Positions 7,844 through 16,422 of a DNA stretch of 64,000 bases are shown here, in pieces. Origin of the DNA: Roseiarcus sp963765375 (GTDB taxonomy: Bacteria; Pseudomonadota; Alphaproteobacteria; Rhizobiales; Beijerinckiaceae); the NCBI GenBank assembly GCA_963765375.1, contig CAVXVZ010000011.1, forward strand, positions 248,001 through 312,000, written 5' to 3'. The notes beneath the pieces were generated by a model. The model was not told the DNA's origin. It saw only the letters and a list, made by a program, of their open reading frames with translations, and made no database searches. The stretch's first letter is position 1; the number at the start of each line of letters is the position of its first letter. The position numbers and the translations under genes are program-made.

Positions 7844-8914
7844 TCAGCGCCGCGGCGCGGTTGTGGCGATCTCGGCGATGAGCGCCTGAATGTGCAGTTT
7901 TCGGTCGAGATTGAGCGCTTCCGTCTCCCGCTCGGCGGCGCGGATGCGGTCCCAGAGCCCGCCGATCTCCTCGACCTGCACGGCTGCCGGCGGGAGGTCG
8001 CGCGCGTGAGACGCGAGCCAATCGTAGAGCTCGCGATGGAAGGCCCGATACGGCTCGTCGCCCGCCCGCCCGCCGATCGCGTCGGCGAGCCTCGCGACCG
8101 CGCGGGGATCGGGGCGCGGCAAACCGGCGACGACAGAATCGATCAGGGCGCCTGCGCCTTCCAATTCGGGCGCGAGGCGAGCGAGGGCCTCGCGAACGGA
8201 TCCGTTCGCGCGTTTTGCGGCTGCGGCGATCTTGTCCGGGGCGGCTTCGCTCCAGGGCGGCCCGAGGCTCACCGCCGCTTCGACGACCTCGTCCGCGGTG
8301 AGCGGCTCGAGCCGCAAGCGGCGGCAGCGCGAGCGGATCGTGGCCAGAACCTGACTCGGCCGATGCGAGACGATGAGGATCAGAGACCGTTGCGGCGGCT
8401 CCTCAACCATTTTCAATAGCGCATTGGCGCTACTGCGGTTTAGATCCTCGGCGGAATCGACGATGGCGACCCGCCAGCCGCCGAAGGCGGCCGAAAGCTG
8501 AAAGACCTGCAGCCCGAGCCGCACCGCGTCGACCGAGATATCGCTCGCGAGCCTCTTCGTCGCCGGCTGCCATTCGCGCCGGATGAGAGCAAAATCCGGA
8601 TGGGCGAGTTGGCCGATGAGACGCGCCGCCGAATGGCCGGGCTCGACGCTGACGTCGCGCGCCCTGCGTACAGCCGCCCCGGCCGGATCCGGGTTGGCGA
8701 GTACGAAGCGGGCGAACCGCCAGGCGAGCGTCGCCTTGCCGATTCCCTCCCGGCCCCCGATCAGCCAGGCGTGGGCGAAGCGACCCTCACGATAGGCGGA
8801 AAGCAGTTCCTGTTCGGCGGCCTTGTGGCCGATCAACGCGGTCGCATGGCGCGGGTGCGGCGCGCCAGGCAAAGCGTCGGCTTCCGCACTATCGTCGCTC
8901 TCGGTCTTCTTCAT
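7844..8914 (-). CDS. holB: DNA polymerase III delta-prime subunit
   Basis: Start ATG at 8914 overlaps the tmk stop (ATGA). The 356-residue protein has an AAA+ core with GREGIGKA (residues 54-61), then VDSAEDLNRSSANALLKMVEEPP and the sensor segment LILIVSHRPSQVLATIRSRCRRL, all typical of clamp-loader subunits. The N-terminal 20 residues are acidic and alanine-rich. Delta-prime works in the clamp loader with DnaX and HolA to load the beta clamp. Because of the frameshift in tmk, the reading frame is open through from tmk, producing an apparent 591-residue fusion that is not real. Confidence 0.9.
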   Translation of the reverse strand: MKKTESDDSAEADALPGAPHPRHATALIGHKAAEQELLSAYREGRFAHAWLIGGREGIGKATLAWRFARFVLANPDPAGAAVRRARDVSVEPGHSAARLIGQLAHPDFALIRREWQPATKRLASDISVDAVRLGLQVFQLSAAFGGWRVAIVDSAEDLNRSSANALLKMVEEPPQRSLILIVSHRPSQVLATIRSRCRRLRLEPLTADEVVEAAVSLGPPWSEAAPDKIAAAAKRANGSVREALARLAPELEGAGALIDSVVAGLPRPDPRAVARLADAIGGRAGDEPYRAFHRELYDWLASHARDLPPAAVQVEEIGGLWDRIRAAERETEALNLDRKLHIQALIAEIATTAPRR

Positions 8915-9586
8915 GCGCGGTTGGCCTTGAGCGCGCCCGCCGGATCGAGCCGCGCTTCGACCGCCGACCAGATCGCGGCGGCGGCCTCGCTTTCGCTTTT
9001 GCTGGCGTCGATCACAGCGCAGCGCCGAGGCTCGGCGGCGGCGATGTCCAGGAAGGCGCGGCGAAGGGTTTGATGAAAGGCGAGGCCCTCCGACTCGAAT
9101 CGGTCTGCGCCTCCCCTGCCCCCCCTTCGCTTCGACGCCCGCTCGAGGCCGACTTCGGCCGCAAGGTCGAGGATCAGCGTCAAGTCTGGCCTGGTCGCCC
9201 CGACGGTCAGTCGCTCGAGAGTGACGATGAACTCCGGCGGCAGGTTCCCCGCCACCCCCTGATAGGCCCGGGTCGAAATCGGCGAACCGGTCGGAAACGA
9301 CCCAGGCGCCGCTCGCCAGCGCCGGGAGGATCGTCTTTTCCAGGTGGTCTACGCGGGCGGCGGCAAACATGAGCGCCTGCCCGGCGGGACCAAATCCGGC
9401 CGCAAACCCCGAGAGGATCGCCTCGCGCAGCGCCTCTGCGCCGGGCGAACCGCCGGGCTCGCGCGTGCGAATCACATTGAGGCCCAACGCCGCGAGGCGC
9501 TCCTGAAGCCGCTTCGCCTGCACCGACTTCCCGGCGCCCTCGCCCCCTTCGAGGGTGATGAACCGGCCCCTCGCCCGCCCGGTCAT
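8911..9586 (-). CDS. tmk: Thymidylate kinase, interrupted by a one-base frameshift
   Basis: From ATG at 9586 the product begins RFITLEGGEGAGKS (P-loop, residues 14-21) and continues IRTREPGGSPGAEALRE up to SDRFADF. The frame is then lost. In another frame the sequence resumes as VAGNLPPEFIVTLERLTVGA and runs to the stop at 8911-8913, including the LID region RGGADRFESEG. Removing one base from the AAA run at 9276-9278 restores SDRFADSTRAYQGVAGNL, the canonical TMPK sequence. Tmk phosphorylates dTMP and is essential, so this is more likely a sequencing error than a real mutation, unless a second copy exists elsewhere. Confidence 0.85.
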
Positions 9587-9946
9587 TGGCGGGCCTTCGG
9601 CCGCGGGGACATTTTCCACATCAAACCAAGCTCACCGCGCGTCTCTCGGGGCTGCTGCGTCACCCCAAGCCGCCTCCGGGCGTTCAGTGCATCGTTCGGC
9701 GCCGGTTGGCAACGGCGGCTCCGGCGCGACCCGGATTGCCGGCGTTCTCCGGGGAGGCGGCTCCAGGCTGAAAGCCGCGGCTGCCGATTGGATTGGAAAG
9801 CCGGCGGCGCCGCCTTCGCGCGGATGGGCAAAATCCTCTCCCTGTTACCGCGAACAAATCTCCCTGTTATCGCGAAAAAGCTCCCTGTTCGCGTCCGGCC
9901 GCAACGCCTTGTTCCGGCGCGCGTTTTCACCCGCTGCCGGGGCCTG
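9587..9946. other. 360-bp gap between rlpA and tmk
   Basis: In many rhizobia a D-alanyl-D-alanine carboxypeptidase gene sits between rlpA and tmk. Here that space has no coding sequence I can recognise. It contains a short triple repeat at 9837-9893 and otherwise GC-rich sequence without a clear terminator. Confidence 0.5.
9837..9893 (+). repeat. Three copies of a TCTCCCTGTTAYCGCGAA-like repeat
   Basis: Copies begin at 9837 (TCTCCCTGTTACCGCGAA), 9859 (TCTCCCTGTTATCGCGAA) and 9880 (GCTCCCTGTTCGCG, shortened), spaced 22 and 21 bases. They lie between rlpA and tmk. Origin and role are unknown; similar CCCTGTT-rich repeats occur between genes in related genomes, to my recollection. Confidence 0.6.
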
Positions 9947-11092
9947 TCAATCCGCGGTCAACGTGGATTTTACGCTCTTCAGCCGATCGAACGCGCCGGC
10001 CGGGGGATTCTTGCGTCGGCTGTGAGCGGGCTCGGAGAAGTAGAGCGCCTTCTCCGCGCTCGCCTGCAGATCGGGACGGCGCGGCGGCATGACGATGCGC
10101 TCGGACGGTGAAGCGGCGACGGCCGCGACCACCAGATTGCTGCGATTGGAGCCGAGATCGAACGGGCGCGCTGGCGGCAACGGAACGGCGGCGTGCGGCT
10201 GCCTGATCGCAACCGGCGCGGCTTCAGGGGTCGGCGCGGTCTCGACCGACGGCGCCTCGGCGACCGCCGCCACCCGAACCGGTTCAGGCTCTGGCTCGGG
10301 GGCCGGCGCGGGCCGGCTTGGGACCTCGACAGGCTCGGGCGGAGACGGGGGCGTCTGCGGCGCCCCACGGCCCGAAAAGAACGAGAAGATTGTCTGCGTC
10401 TCCGCCGCCGCAACCATCACCGGGGCCGGGACGGGATAGCCGATCATGCCGGCTGGCGATCCGTCGGTGCGCAGGCTCGCCAGCAATTGCGAATCGTCCG
10501 ACCCCTCGATCGGCGCGGGTCCGACATATTCGACCTTCACCCGGGCCGTGCCCATGGCCTTCATGTCGAGGACCTCTGCGACTCGCGAGGACACGTCCAT
10601 CACCCGGCCGCCGTGATAGGGGCCGCGATCGTTGACCCGCACAATCACCGAATAGCCGTTGCCGATATTCGTCACCCTCGCGTAGCTTGGGAGCGGCATC
10701 GTCGGATGAGCGGCGGAAAGCGAGGCCATATCATAGACTTCGCCGTTGGCGGTGCGGCGCCCGTGGAACGCCGCCCCGTACCAGGAGGCCATGCCGACCG
10801 CCGTATATGACGGATCTTCCGAAGGATAATACCGGTGGCCGGCGACGGTGTAGGGACGGCCGACCAGATATTGCCCGCCGCCGCGCGGCACAGGCTGTCC
10901 GTCGGCCACCACCTTCGGGCTCGCGTGGCCGTATTTGGCTTGAGAAAAATGCTCGTGGCCGTGGGAATACGACACTTGAGGGGTCTGAGTGGCGCACCCG
11001 GCGAGAGCGAAAGCGCTCATGCCGAGGCTCGCGGCGCCTCGCCATCTCCGCTTGCCCGCACAAACGCGCGGTTCAACGCCCGGGACGCTCAT
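9947..11092 (-). CDS. rlpA: RlpA-like septal ring lytic transglycosylase, lipoprotein
   Basis: With the ATG at 11092 the precursor has a basic N-terminus, a hydrophobic segment and the lipobox LAGC (Cys33), so it is a lipoprotein. The double-psi beta-barrel RlpA domain follows: GMASWYGAAFHGRRTANGE, then VTNIGNGYSVIVRVNDRGPY and GRVMDVSSRVAEVLDM. RlpA cleaves denuded glycan strands at the septum. A long proline/glutamate-rich linker (PAPAPEPEPEP) separates the domain from a basic C-terminus. No SPOR domain is evident, unlike E. coli RlpA. The start is uncertain; an upstream ATG at 11179 lacks a convincing signal. Confidence 0.85.
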   Translation of the reverse strand: MSVPGVEPRVCAGKRRWRGAASLGMSAFALAGCATQTPQVSYSHGHEHFSQAKYGHASPKVVADGQPVPRGGGQYLVGRPYTVAGHRYYPSEDPSYTAVGMASWYGAAFHGRRTANGEVYDMASLSAAHPTMPLPSYARVTNIGNGYSVIVRVNDRGPYHGGRVMDVSSRVAEVLDMKAMGTARVKVEYVGPAPIEGSDDSQLLASLRTDGSPAGMIGYPVPAPVMVAAAETQTIFSFFSGRGAPQTPPSPPEPVEVPSRPAPAPEPEPEPVRVAAVAEAPSVETAPTPEAAPVAIRQPHAAVPLPPARPFDLGSNRSNLVVAAVAASPSERIVMPPRRPDLQASAEKALYFSEPAHSRRKNPPAGAFDRLKSVKSTLTAD

Positions 11093-11551
11093 CACGCTTA
11101 CTCGGTTGCGGACAGGAGCAGGTTTCGAGTTTTGAACGCCGATGCCCACCGCGGCGGCAAGACATTTCCCAACCATCAAGCCTGCTGTACACTATTGATC
11201 CTGCTTGGTTTCGAATTCGCTAAAGAGTCCCTGGGCGAGGCGAGGCCGCGCGCCAGCGCGGCCGGCTGGCGCAAGGAAGTGTTCGCTGCCCGGACGCCCG
11301 CCGTCCCGCCACAACCCACCCGCGAGAAGTGACGCCCAATCGCGGCAAGAACGTGGCCGGCGCGAGACGCAGAAACCCGCGCTTGTCGAGCCCGGTCTTC
11401 ATAGCGTGACGCGAACGGCGCGTCACTGCCGGCGTAGACAAAGCGGGCGGGCGCGCCGAAGGTTCGCTCGATGGTCGGGAGACAAGTCAGACTTCGGCTG
11501 GGCGCCGATCCGCGACATCCCTGCCACAATTTCGGAAGGAGAGAAAACACT

Positions 11552-11592
11552 GGCGGCCCGAACGCGACAGCATTCGGACCGCCCAGTTTTTT
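11552..11592 (+). terminator. Strong hairpin terminator
   Basis: GGCGGCCCGAA (11552-11562) pairs with TTCGGACCGCC (11573-11583), a long stem with one mismatch and a 10-base loop, followed by six T at 11587-11592. On the minus strand the same stem is followed by a weaker TTTT (11547-11544), so it may work in both directions. No plus-strand gene upstream explains it. Confidence 0.6.
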
Positions 11593-11758
11593 GGAAACGA
11601 CATTGTCGCCAGATGAACTTGCTGCAAGCCCTCCCGGCCGGTGCTAATCGCGTCGCCTCCATAGCGCCGCGTCACTCAGCGGGTCGAAGGGGGTTCTCGA
11701 CCCGAAGGCCCAGGTTCACGCCCGTCGCGGCGTCACGCATTAATCATAATTCTCATAG

Positions 11759-11783
11759 AACATCAAGAAAAATATAGCGTTCC
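11759..11783 (-). promoter_or_regulatory. EcfG-like promoter motif, minus strand
   Basis: GGAAC (11783-11779) is followed after 17 bases by GTT (11761-11759). The alphaproteobacterial general-stress sigma factor EcfG recognises GGAAC-N16-17-CGTT; here the first -10 base is T instead of C. It faces the terminator 170 bases away and rlpA beyond. Confidence 0.4.
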
Positions 11784-11970
11784 CGATGTCACCGAACCTT
11801 CATCCACAGGAAACGCTTCGCCCTCGACAGGTCCGTTAAATTGTGCGCCGCCGAGCGCTCTTGCTTCCATCGGACCCAGGTTGTTTACGCTGTTCGCATA
11901 AGTCGTTCAAAACGCTGGCTGTTCGGCTGCCTCGACAATGACCGGTTTGATCCGCGGCGGCTCGTCGCTG

Positions 11971-12390
11971 TCATTCGCCGATCAGATGCACGGCGATTTC
12001 CCGCGCGTGCGGGGCGCGCCGATGCTCGAAAAGATAGATTCCCTGCCAGGTCCCCAATGTGAGCCGGCCGTCCTTGACCGGAACAGCGAGCTGCACGCCG
12101 GTCAGGGCGGCGCGGATGTGGGCGGGCATGTCGTCGGCGCCTTCGTCTCTGTGGCGGTACCGCCGCGCCTCCTCCGGCGCAAGACGATCGAAGAACGCCT
12201 CGAGGTCGGCGCGAACGTCCCGGGCCGCGTTCTCTTGGATGAGCAAGCCGGCCGAGCTGTGCCGGCAGAACAAGGTCAGGAGCCCGGTCCGCACGCCGCG
12301 GGGCCTCAACCAATCGACGACCTCGCGGGTGATCTCAACCAAGCCGCGGCCAGGGGTCGGAATCCGGAGGACGTCGACGAATTGACGCAT
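11971..12390 (-). CDS. YjbQ family protein (UPF0047)
   Basis: From MRQFVDVLRI the 139-residue protein covers the whole YjbQ fold: GLVEITREVVDWL, the FCRHSSAGLLIQENAARDV metal/active-site segment, GADDMPAHIRAALTG and LGTWQGIYLFEHR. Members are small trimeric proteins; some have weak thiamine-phosphate synthase activity, but the physiological role is unsettled. No transmembrane segment. It is on the same strand as the AI-2E permease upstream, 114 bases away, possibly one transcript. Confidence 0.85.
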   Translation of the reverse strand: MRQFVDVLRIPTPGRGLVEITREVVDWLRPRGVRTGLLTLFCRHSSAGLLIQENAARDVRADLEAFFDRLAPEEARRYRHRDEGADDMPAHIRAALTGVQLAVPVKDGRLTLGTWQGIYLFEHRRAPHAREIAVHLIGE

Positions 12391-12504
12391 GTCGAATTTC
12401 GCTATCGCCGCCGGCATGGCGATCGCCGCCGGGAACGCCTCGATGACCGTCGCGCCCTTGAAGCGCGAGCGCGCGCCACGCAGGTCGCGGGAAGCGAGAG
12501 CGAT

Positions 12505-13590
12505 TCAGCGCTCTTCGTCACCGTACAGCCGCTGTCTGAGGATCAGGGCCACCATGAGAATGGGCGACGAAAGGAATGCTCCCATCGGTCCCCATAACCA
12601 GGTCCAGAACGCAAGCGACAGCAGGACCGCGAGCGCGTTGAGCTCCAAATGACGCCCGATGATGGTCGGGGTCACAAACTGCCCTTCGACGACGATCAAC
12701 AGCCCGAATCCGGCCGCCGGGAGAAGGCCGAGAGCGAAGGTCGGCGCTGTCACGATTCCGACCAGGAGGAGGACCACGAAAGTAAGGATTGGCCCAATGA
12801 TCGGGATGAAATTCAGGGCGGCGGCCAAGGCGCTGAATCCGATCGCGTTCGGCACGCTCGTCAGGGCGCAAATGACGCCGGTCAGCACGCCGACGCAGAC
12901 GTTGATGAGCGTCACGATCAGGAGATAATTGGCCAATCCGGCTTCGATCTCGTTGAGGATCTTGAGCACCGTTAGCCGTGAATCGCGGCTTGCGAACGTC
13001 ATGACCAGAGTGCGCCGCAAGTCCGGCCATGCGCCAATGAAGAGAAGAAGCACCACGAGAAAGAACAAAAATCCGGTGATCGGCGGCAATAGGATGGAGA
13101 TCGTCGACGGCACCCAGGAAATTCCGGGCAAAGGCAACGCGATGGCGTCGCCGCTCGGAGTTTCGGCCACGGTGGAAGTCACGCGGCGCCAAGTCTGGAC
13201 CAGGCCATCGAATACGTGCAGCTTGTCTTTCAATGACGCGACGATGCCCGGCAAGCCGCTCGTCAGCTCGGACACCCGCGGGACGATCAACAGGATCACG
13301 AAGACAACGATCAAAGTCACCGCGGCCACCAGCAGCACCGCGGCGAGCGAGCGTGGAACGTGCAGCGCCTCGAGTCGCCGCGCCGCCGGCCCCAACATGA
13401 CCCCGACGACGAAAGCCGCCACGACCGGCAGCATGATCTCTCGCGCGACGTAGAGGACGAACCCGACCGCGACCGCGGCAAGGATCGCCAGCGACCACGT
13501 CGAAATCTGCCGCAGAGGATCGCCCGAGTCCTCAACGGGGGCCTCTTCCGCTCGGCCGGCCGATTGCGGACGCCGGTCCTCCCGCATCAT
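12505..13590 (-). CDS. AI-2E family transporter (first of two)
   Basis: A polytopic membrane protein of 361 residues with about eight hydrophobic segments and the AI-2E signatures: two N-terminal TM segments, a long extracellular helix pair, and the C-terminal NFIPIIGPILTFVVLLLVGI, VEGQFVTPTIIGRHLELNALAVLLSLAFW and GPMGAFLSSPILM. The family includes TqsA (quorum-signal export) and Na+/H+ antiporters, so the substrate is open. Two adjacent ATG codons (13590, 13587) follow GGAGGA. A symmetric EcfG-like element lies about 170 bp upstream, shared with the divergent ku gene. Confidence 0.85.
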   Translation of the reverse strand: MMREDRRPQSAGRAEEAPVEDSGDPLRQISTWSLAILAAVAVGFVLYVAREIMLPVVAAFVVGVMLGPAARRLEALHVPRSLAAVLLVAAVTLIVVFVILLIVPRVSELTSGLPGIVASLKDKLHVFDGLVQTWRRVTSTVAETPSGDAIALPLPGISWVPSTISILLPPITGFLFFLVVLLLFIGAWPDLRRTLVMTFASRDSRLTVLKILNEIEAGLANYLLIVTLINVCVGVLTGVICALTSVPNAIGFSALAAALNFIPIIGPILTFVVLLLVGIVTAPTFALGLLPAAGFGLLIVVEGQFVTPTIIGRHLELNALAVLLSLAFWTWLWGPMGAFLSSPILMVALILRQRLYGDEER

Positions 13591-13762
13591 TCCTCCAGCC
13601 TCGGCGCGCCGGCCGCGTCGATCGCCGCCCGGCTTCACCTTCGCGGGCGACCCCCGGCCTCGCGAAGACCGGCCCGCTCGCCTTAGGCGGATTGTCGCCC
13701 TCACCGAACGATGACGATCTCTAGGGGCTATCCTAGTGACGGGAGGCGCCCGCGTCGAGTTG

Positions 13763-13789
13763 GGAACAGGGCAGCGCGCGAAAGGTTCC
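13763..13789 (+). promoter_or_regulatory. Symmetric GGAAC-N17-GTTCC element between AI-2E and ku genes
   Basis: GGAAC at 13763-13767 and GTTCC at 13785-13789 flank 17 bases. Each strand therefore reads GGAAC-N17-GTT, close to the EcfG general-stress promoter (GGAAC-N16-17-CGTT), facing ku on the plus strand (about 110 bp away) and the AI-2E gene on the minus strand. It could be a divergent stress promoter, or simply an inverted repeat. Confidence 0.45.
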
Positions 13790-13899
13790 CGCGGGCTGTC
13801 AGCGGCATGCGCGAGGTGGAGCAAAGTTTGACCGTCCGGCGTTGACGGGTTTTAATCCCTGGCGGCTCAGGCCGCCCGTGGAACCTCGCGAGGTGGAAA

Positions 13900-14763
13900 T
13901 TGCCGCCAAGAGCAAGCTGGAAAGGCTTCCTCAAGATAGCGGAGCTGACCTGTCCGGTCGCCCTCTACGCTGGTGCATCGACGAGCGAGCGGATTGCCCT
14001 GCATACCCTCAATCGACCGACGGGCAACCGGATTCGCCGCCAGTACGTCGACGCCGAGACCGGCGAGGCAGTCGAACGCGACGATCAGGTCAAGGGCTAC
14101 GAAGTCGGGAAGGACGAATTTGTCGCTGTCGAGCCGGACGAAATCGCCGCGATCATCCCGCACGGCGACAAGACCCTCACGGTTTCCGCATTCATCGACC
14201 TTGCCGACGTCGACGACCTGTATTTCGACAAACCCTATTGCTTGGCGCCCTCGGACCGCAGCGCCGACGAGACGTTCGGGCTCGTGCGCGAAGGCATGCG
14301 CGGGGCCAGGGCGGCGGCGATCGCCCAGGCGGTCCTGTTCCGGCGCGTCCGAACGCTTCTCATTCGCCCTTTTGAGAACGGACTCGCCGCGGCCACTTTG
14401 AACTACGACTACGAGGTGCGTTCGGCCGAGCGGGTGTTCTCGGAGGTCCCGGCCAAGAAGGTCACCGGCGAGATGCTCGATCTCGCAATTCACATTATCC
14501 GGACCAAGCAGGGCCCATTCGATCCGCGAGCGTTCCACGACCGCTACGAGGGCGCTCTGGCCGACCTGGTCAAGCTGAAGCTCGAGGGAAAGCCGATTCC
14601 GAAGCGGACCCCGGCGCCAAGCGAAACGAGCGTCAATCTCATGCAGGCGCTACGCGAGAGCGCCGGCGGCCCCCCGAGGGCCAAATCGCCCGCCAAAAAG
14701 AGGGCGGGCCGGCGCGGCGCGGCAAAACCAAAGTCCGCCGCTCCGCGACGCAAGGCAGGCTGA
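13900..14763 (+). CDS. ku: Ku DNA end-binding protein (first copy)
   Basis: The 287-residue protein has the bacterial Ku core: SWKGFLKIAELTCPVALY, the ALHTLNRPTGNRIRRQYVD strand, EVGKDEFVAVEPDEI, and YFDKPYCLAP. The C-terminus is lysine/arginine/alanine-rich and would bind DNA or LigD. Homodimeric Ku threads onto double-strand break ends and recruits LigD. The start is TTG at 13900, chosen because AGGTGG lies four bases upstream and homology begins at once. It ends 3 bases before ligD, so the two are one operon. Confidence 0.92.
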   Translation: MPPRASWKGFLKIAELTCPVALYAGASTSERIALHTLNRPTGNRIRRQYVDAETGEAVERDDQVKGYEVGKDEFVAVEPDEIAAIIPHGDKTLTVSAFIDLADVDDLYFDKPYCLAPSDRSADETFGLVREGMRGARAAAIAQAVLFRRVRTLLIRPFENGLAAATLNYDYEVRSAERVFSEVPAKKVTGEMLDLAIHIIRTKQGPFDPRAFHDRYEGALADLVKLKLEGKPIPKRTPAPSETSVNLMQALRESAGGPPRAKSPAKKRAGRRGAAKPKSAAPRRKAG

Positions 14764-14766
14764 CGG

Positions 14767-16422
14767 ATGGCGCTCGAAGCCTACCGAAGCAAGCGCAACT
14801 TCAAAGCGACCGCCGAGCCGAAGGGGCGCGAGGCGGTCGAAAGCAGCAATATCTTCGTCGTCCAGAAGCACGACGCCACGCGGCTGCATTATGATTTTCG
14901 GCTGGCGCTGGACGGCGTGCTCAAGAGCTGGGCGGTGACCCGCGGGCCGAGCCTGGTTCCGGGCGAGAAGCGGCTCGCGGTCGCGGTCGAGGACCACCCG
15001 CTCGAATATTCCGATTTCGAAGGCACGATCGCCGAGGGCGAATATGGCGGCGGATCGGTCATCGTCTGGGATCGAGGCGCGTGGACGCCGATCGGCGACC
15101 CGCACCGGGGCCTGAAGAAGGGCCACCTCGAGTTCGAGCTTCGCGGCCAGAAACTCAACGGCCGCTGGCGCCTCGTGCGGATGCGCGCCAAGCCACGCGA
15201 GAAGCGTGAGAATTGGCTCCTGATCAAGGGCGACGACCAATACGCCCGCCCCGACCAGGACCGCGATATCCTCGAGGAGCGGCCGGAGTCGGTCAAGACC
15301 GGACGCTCGATCGATCAAGTCGCCGGCGAGCCCCCCGGATGGTCGTCAAAGACCGGGAGGATCAAGCGCGCAGACGACGCAGGCGCCGCCGGCACGCCGA
15401 ATTCCGGCGCGCCCAGGCGCACGCCGGCGGATCCGTCCGGGGTTGAGGGCGTTGTCAAGGCGCCCATGCCCGGCTTCGTCGAGCCGATGCTGGCGACTCT
15501 GGCAAAGTCCCCTCCCGGCGGCGAACGGTGGCTGCATGAGATCAAGTTCGATGGCTACCGGCTTCAGGCGCGGATCGAAAACGGCGGCGTGACCCTATCG
15601 ACCCGGGCAGGGCTCGATTGGACGGAGAAATTCGCCGGCGCTGTTCCGGAGGCGCTTCATGACCTGCCCGTTCGCAACGCCTTGCTCGACGGCGAACTCG
15701 TGGTCGAGAACGACAGCGGCGTCTCCGAGTTCTCGCGGCTGCAAGCGGACCTCAGCGAAGGACGTCGCGACCGTTTCGTCTACTATGCCTTCGATTGCCT
15801 CTATCTCGACGGATACGACCTGCGCGAAGCGACGCTCATCCGGCGCAAGGAGCTCCTCATCCGGCTGGTTGGAACCGGCGGCGGCGCCGTCCGCTTCAGC
15901 ACCCATTTCGAGGAGGACGGCCGGCTCGTGCTGCAGCGCGCCTGCGCGCTCAGCCTTGAAGGAATCATCTCGAAGCTCAGCGGGTCCGCCTATTCGTCCG
16001 GCCGCGGCAAGAGCTGGATCAAGTGCAAATGTTCGGCCCGCCAGGAGTTCGTGATCGCAGGCTTCGTCCCCTCGACAACCGGCCGCAAGGCGATCGGCTC
16101 GCTCGTCCTCGGCGTCTACGACGGGAAGACGCTGCGTTATGTCGGCCGGGTCGGGACCGGTTTTTCCTCAGGCGTCGCCGAGGCGCTCTTTGCCCAGCTC
16201 GAGGCGATGCGCATTTCCTCGAGTCCTTTCGCCACCCGCCTCACCGGCAACGAGGCCCGCAACGTTCGCTTCGTTCGGCCTGAGCTGGCGGCGGAAGTCG
16301 ATTTCCGCGGCTGGACCGCGGATGGGCTGTTGCGCCAGGCGTCTTTCCAAGGCTTGCGCGACGATAAGCCGGCGCGCGAGATTGTCCGCGAGTTCGACCA
16401 TGGCCACGAACGCCGCGCCTGA
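14767..16422 (+). CDS. ligD: LigD phosphoesterase and ATP-dependent DNA ligase domains
   Basis: Residues about 30-190 are the 3'-phosphoesterase domain (QKHDATRLHYDFRLALDG, EDHPLEYSDFEGTI, GEYGGG). Residues about 235-545 are the ATP-dependent ligase with catalytic Lys260 in EIKFDGYR and later DGELVVE, SLEGIISK and WIKCKC. Together they trim 3' ends and seal breaks in NHEJ. In related rhizobia the polymerase domain follows in the same chain; here the frame stops at 16422 and the polymerase continues in the next frame from 16400, so the protein is 551 residues rather than about 850-900. Confidence 0.92.
   Translation: MALEAYRSKRNFKATAEPKGREAVESSNIFVVQKHDATRLHYDFRLALDGVLKSWAVTRGPSLVPGEKRLAVAVEDHPLEYSDFEGTIAEGEYGGGSVIVWDRGAWTPIGDPHRGLKKGHLEFELRGQKLNGRWRLVRMRAKPREKRENWLLIKGDDQYARPDQDRDILEERPESVKTGRSIDQVAGEPPGWSSKTGRIKRADDAGAAGTPNSGAPRRTPADPSGVEGVVKAPMPGFVEPMLATLAKSPPGGERWLHEIKFDGYRLQARIENGGVTLSTRAGLDWTEKFAGAVPEALHDLPVRNALLDGELVVENDSGVSEFSRLQADLSEGRRDRFVYYAFDCLYLDGYDLREATLIRRKELLIRLVGTGGGAVRFSTHFEEDGRLVLQRACALSLEGIISKLSGSAYSSGRGKSWIKCKCSARQEFVIAGFVPSTTGRKAIGSLVLGVYDGKTLRYVGRVGTGFSSGVAEALFAQLEAMRISSSPFATRLTGNEARNVRFVRPELAAEVDFRGWTADGLLRQASFQGLRDDKPAREIVREFDHGHERRA

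Larger units (their letters stand above)
11093..11970. other. 878-bp gap between rlpA and the YjbQ gene
   Basis: No convincing protein gene. The gap holds a strong hairpin terminator (11552-11592) and an EcfG-like promoter on the minus strand (11759-11783); together these could bracket an untranslated transcript of about 200 nt. Open frames on both strands here are short and arginine-rich with no motif. Confidence 0.4.

Noticed and set aside
7844..9619. A 591-residue fusion of thymidylate kinase and DNA polymerase III delta-prime
   Set aside because: It arises from a single extra base in tmk. The true tmk C-terminus and the holB start are both present in the expected frames with an ATGA overlap.
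9837..9893. A CRISPR or phage attachment site
   Set aside because: Only three short, degenerate repeats without spacers or integrase.
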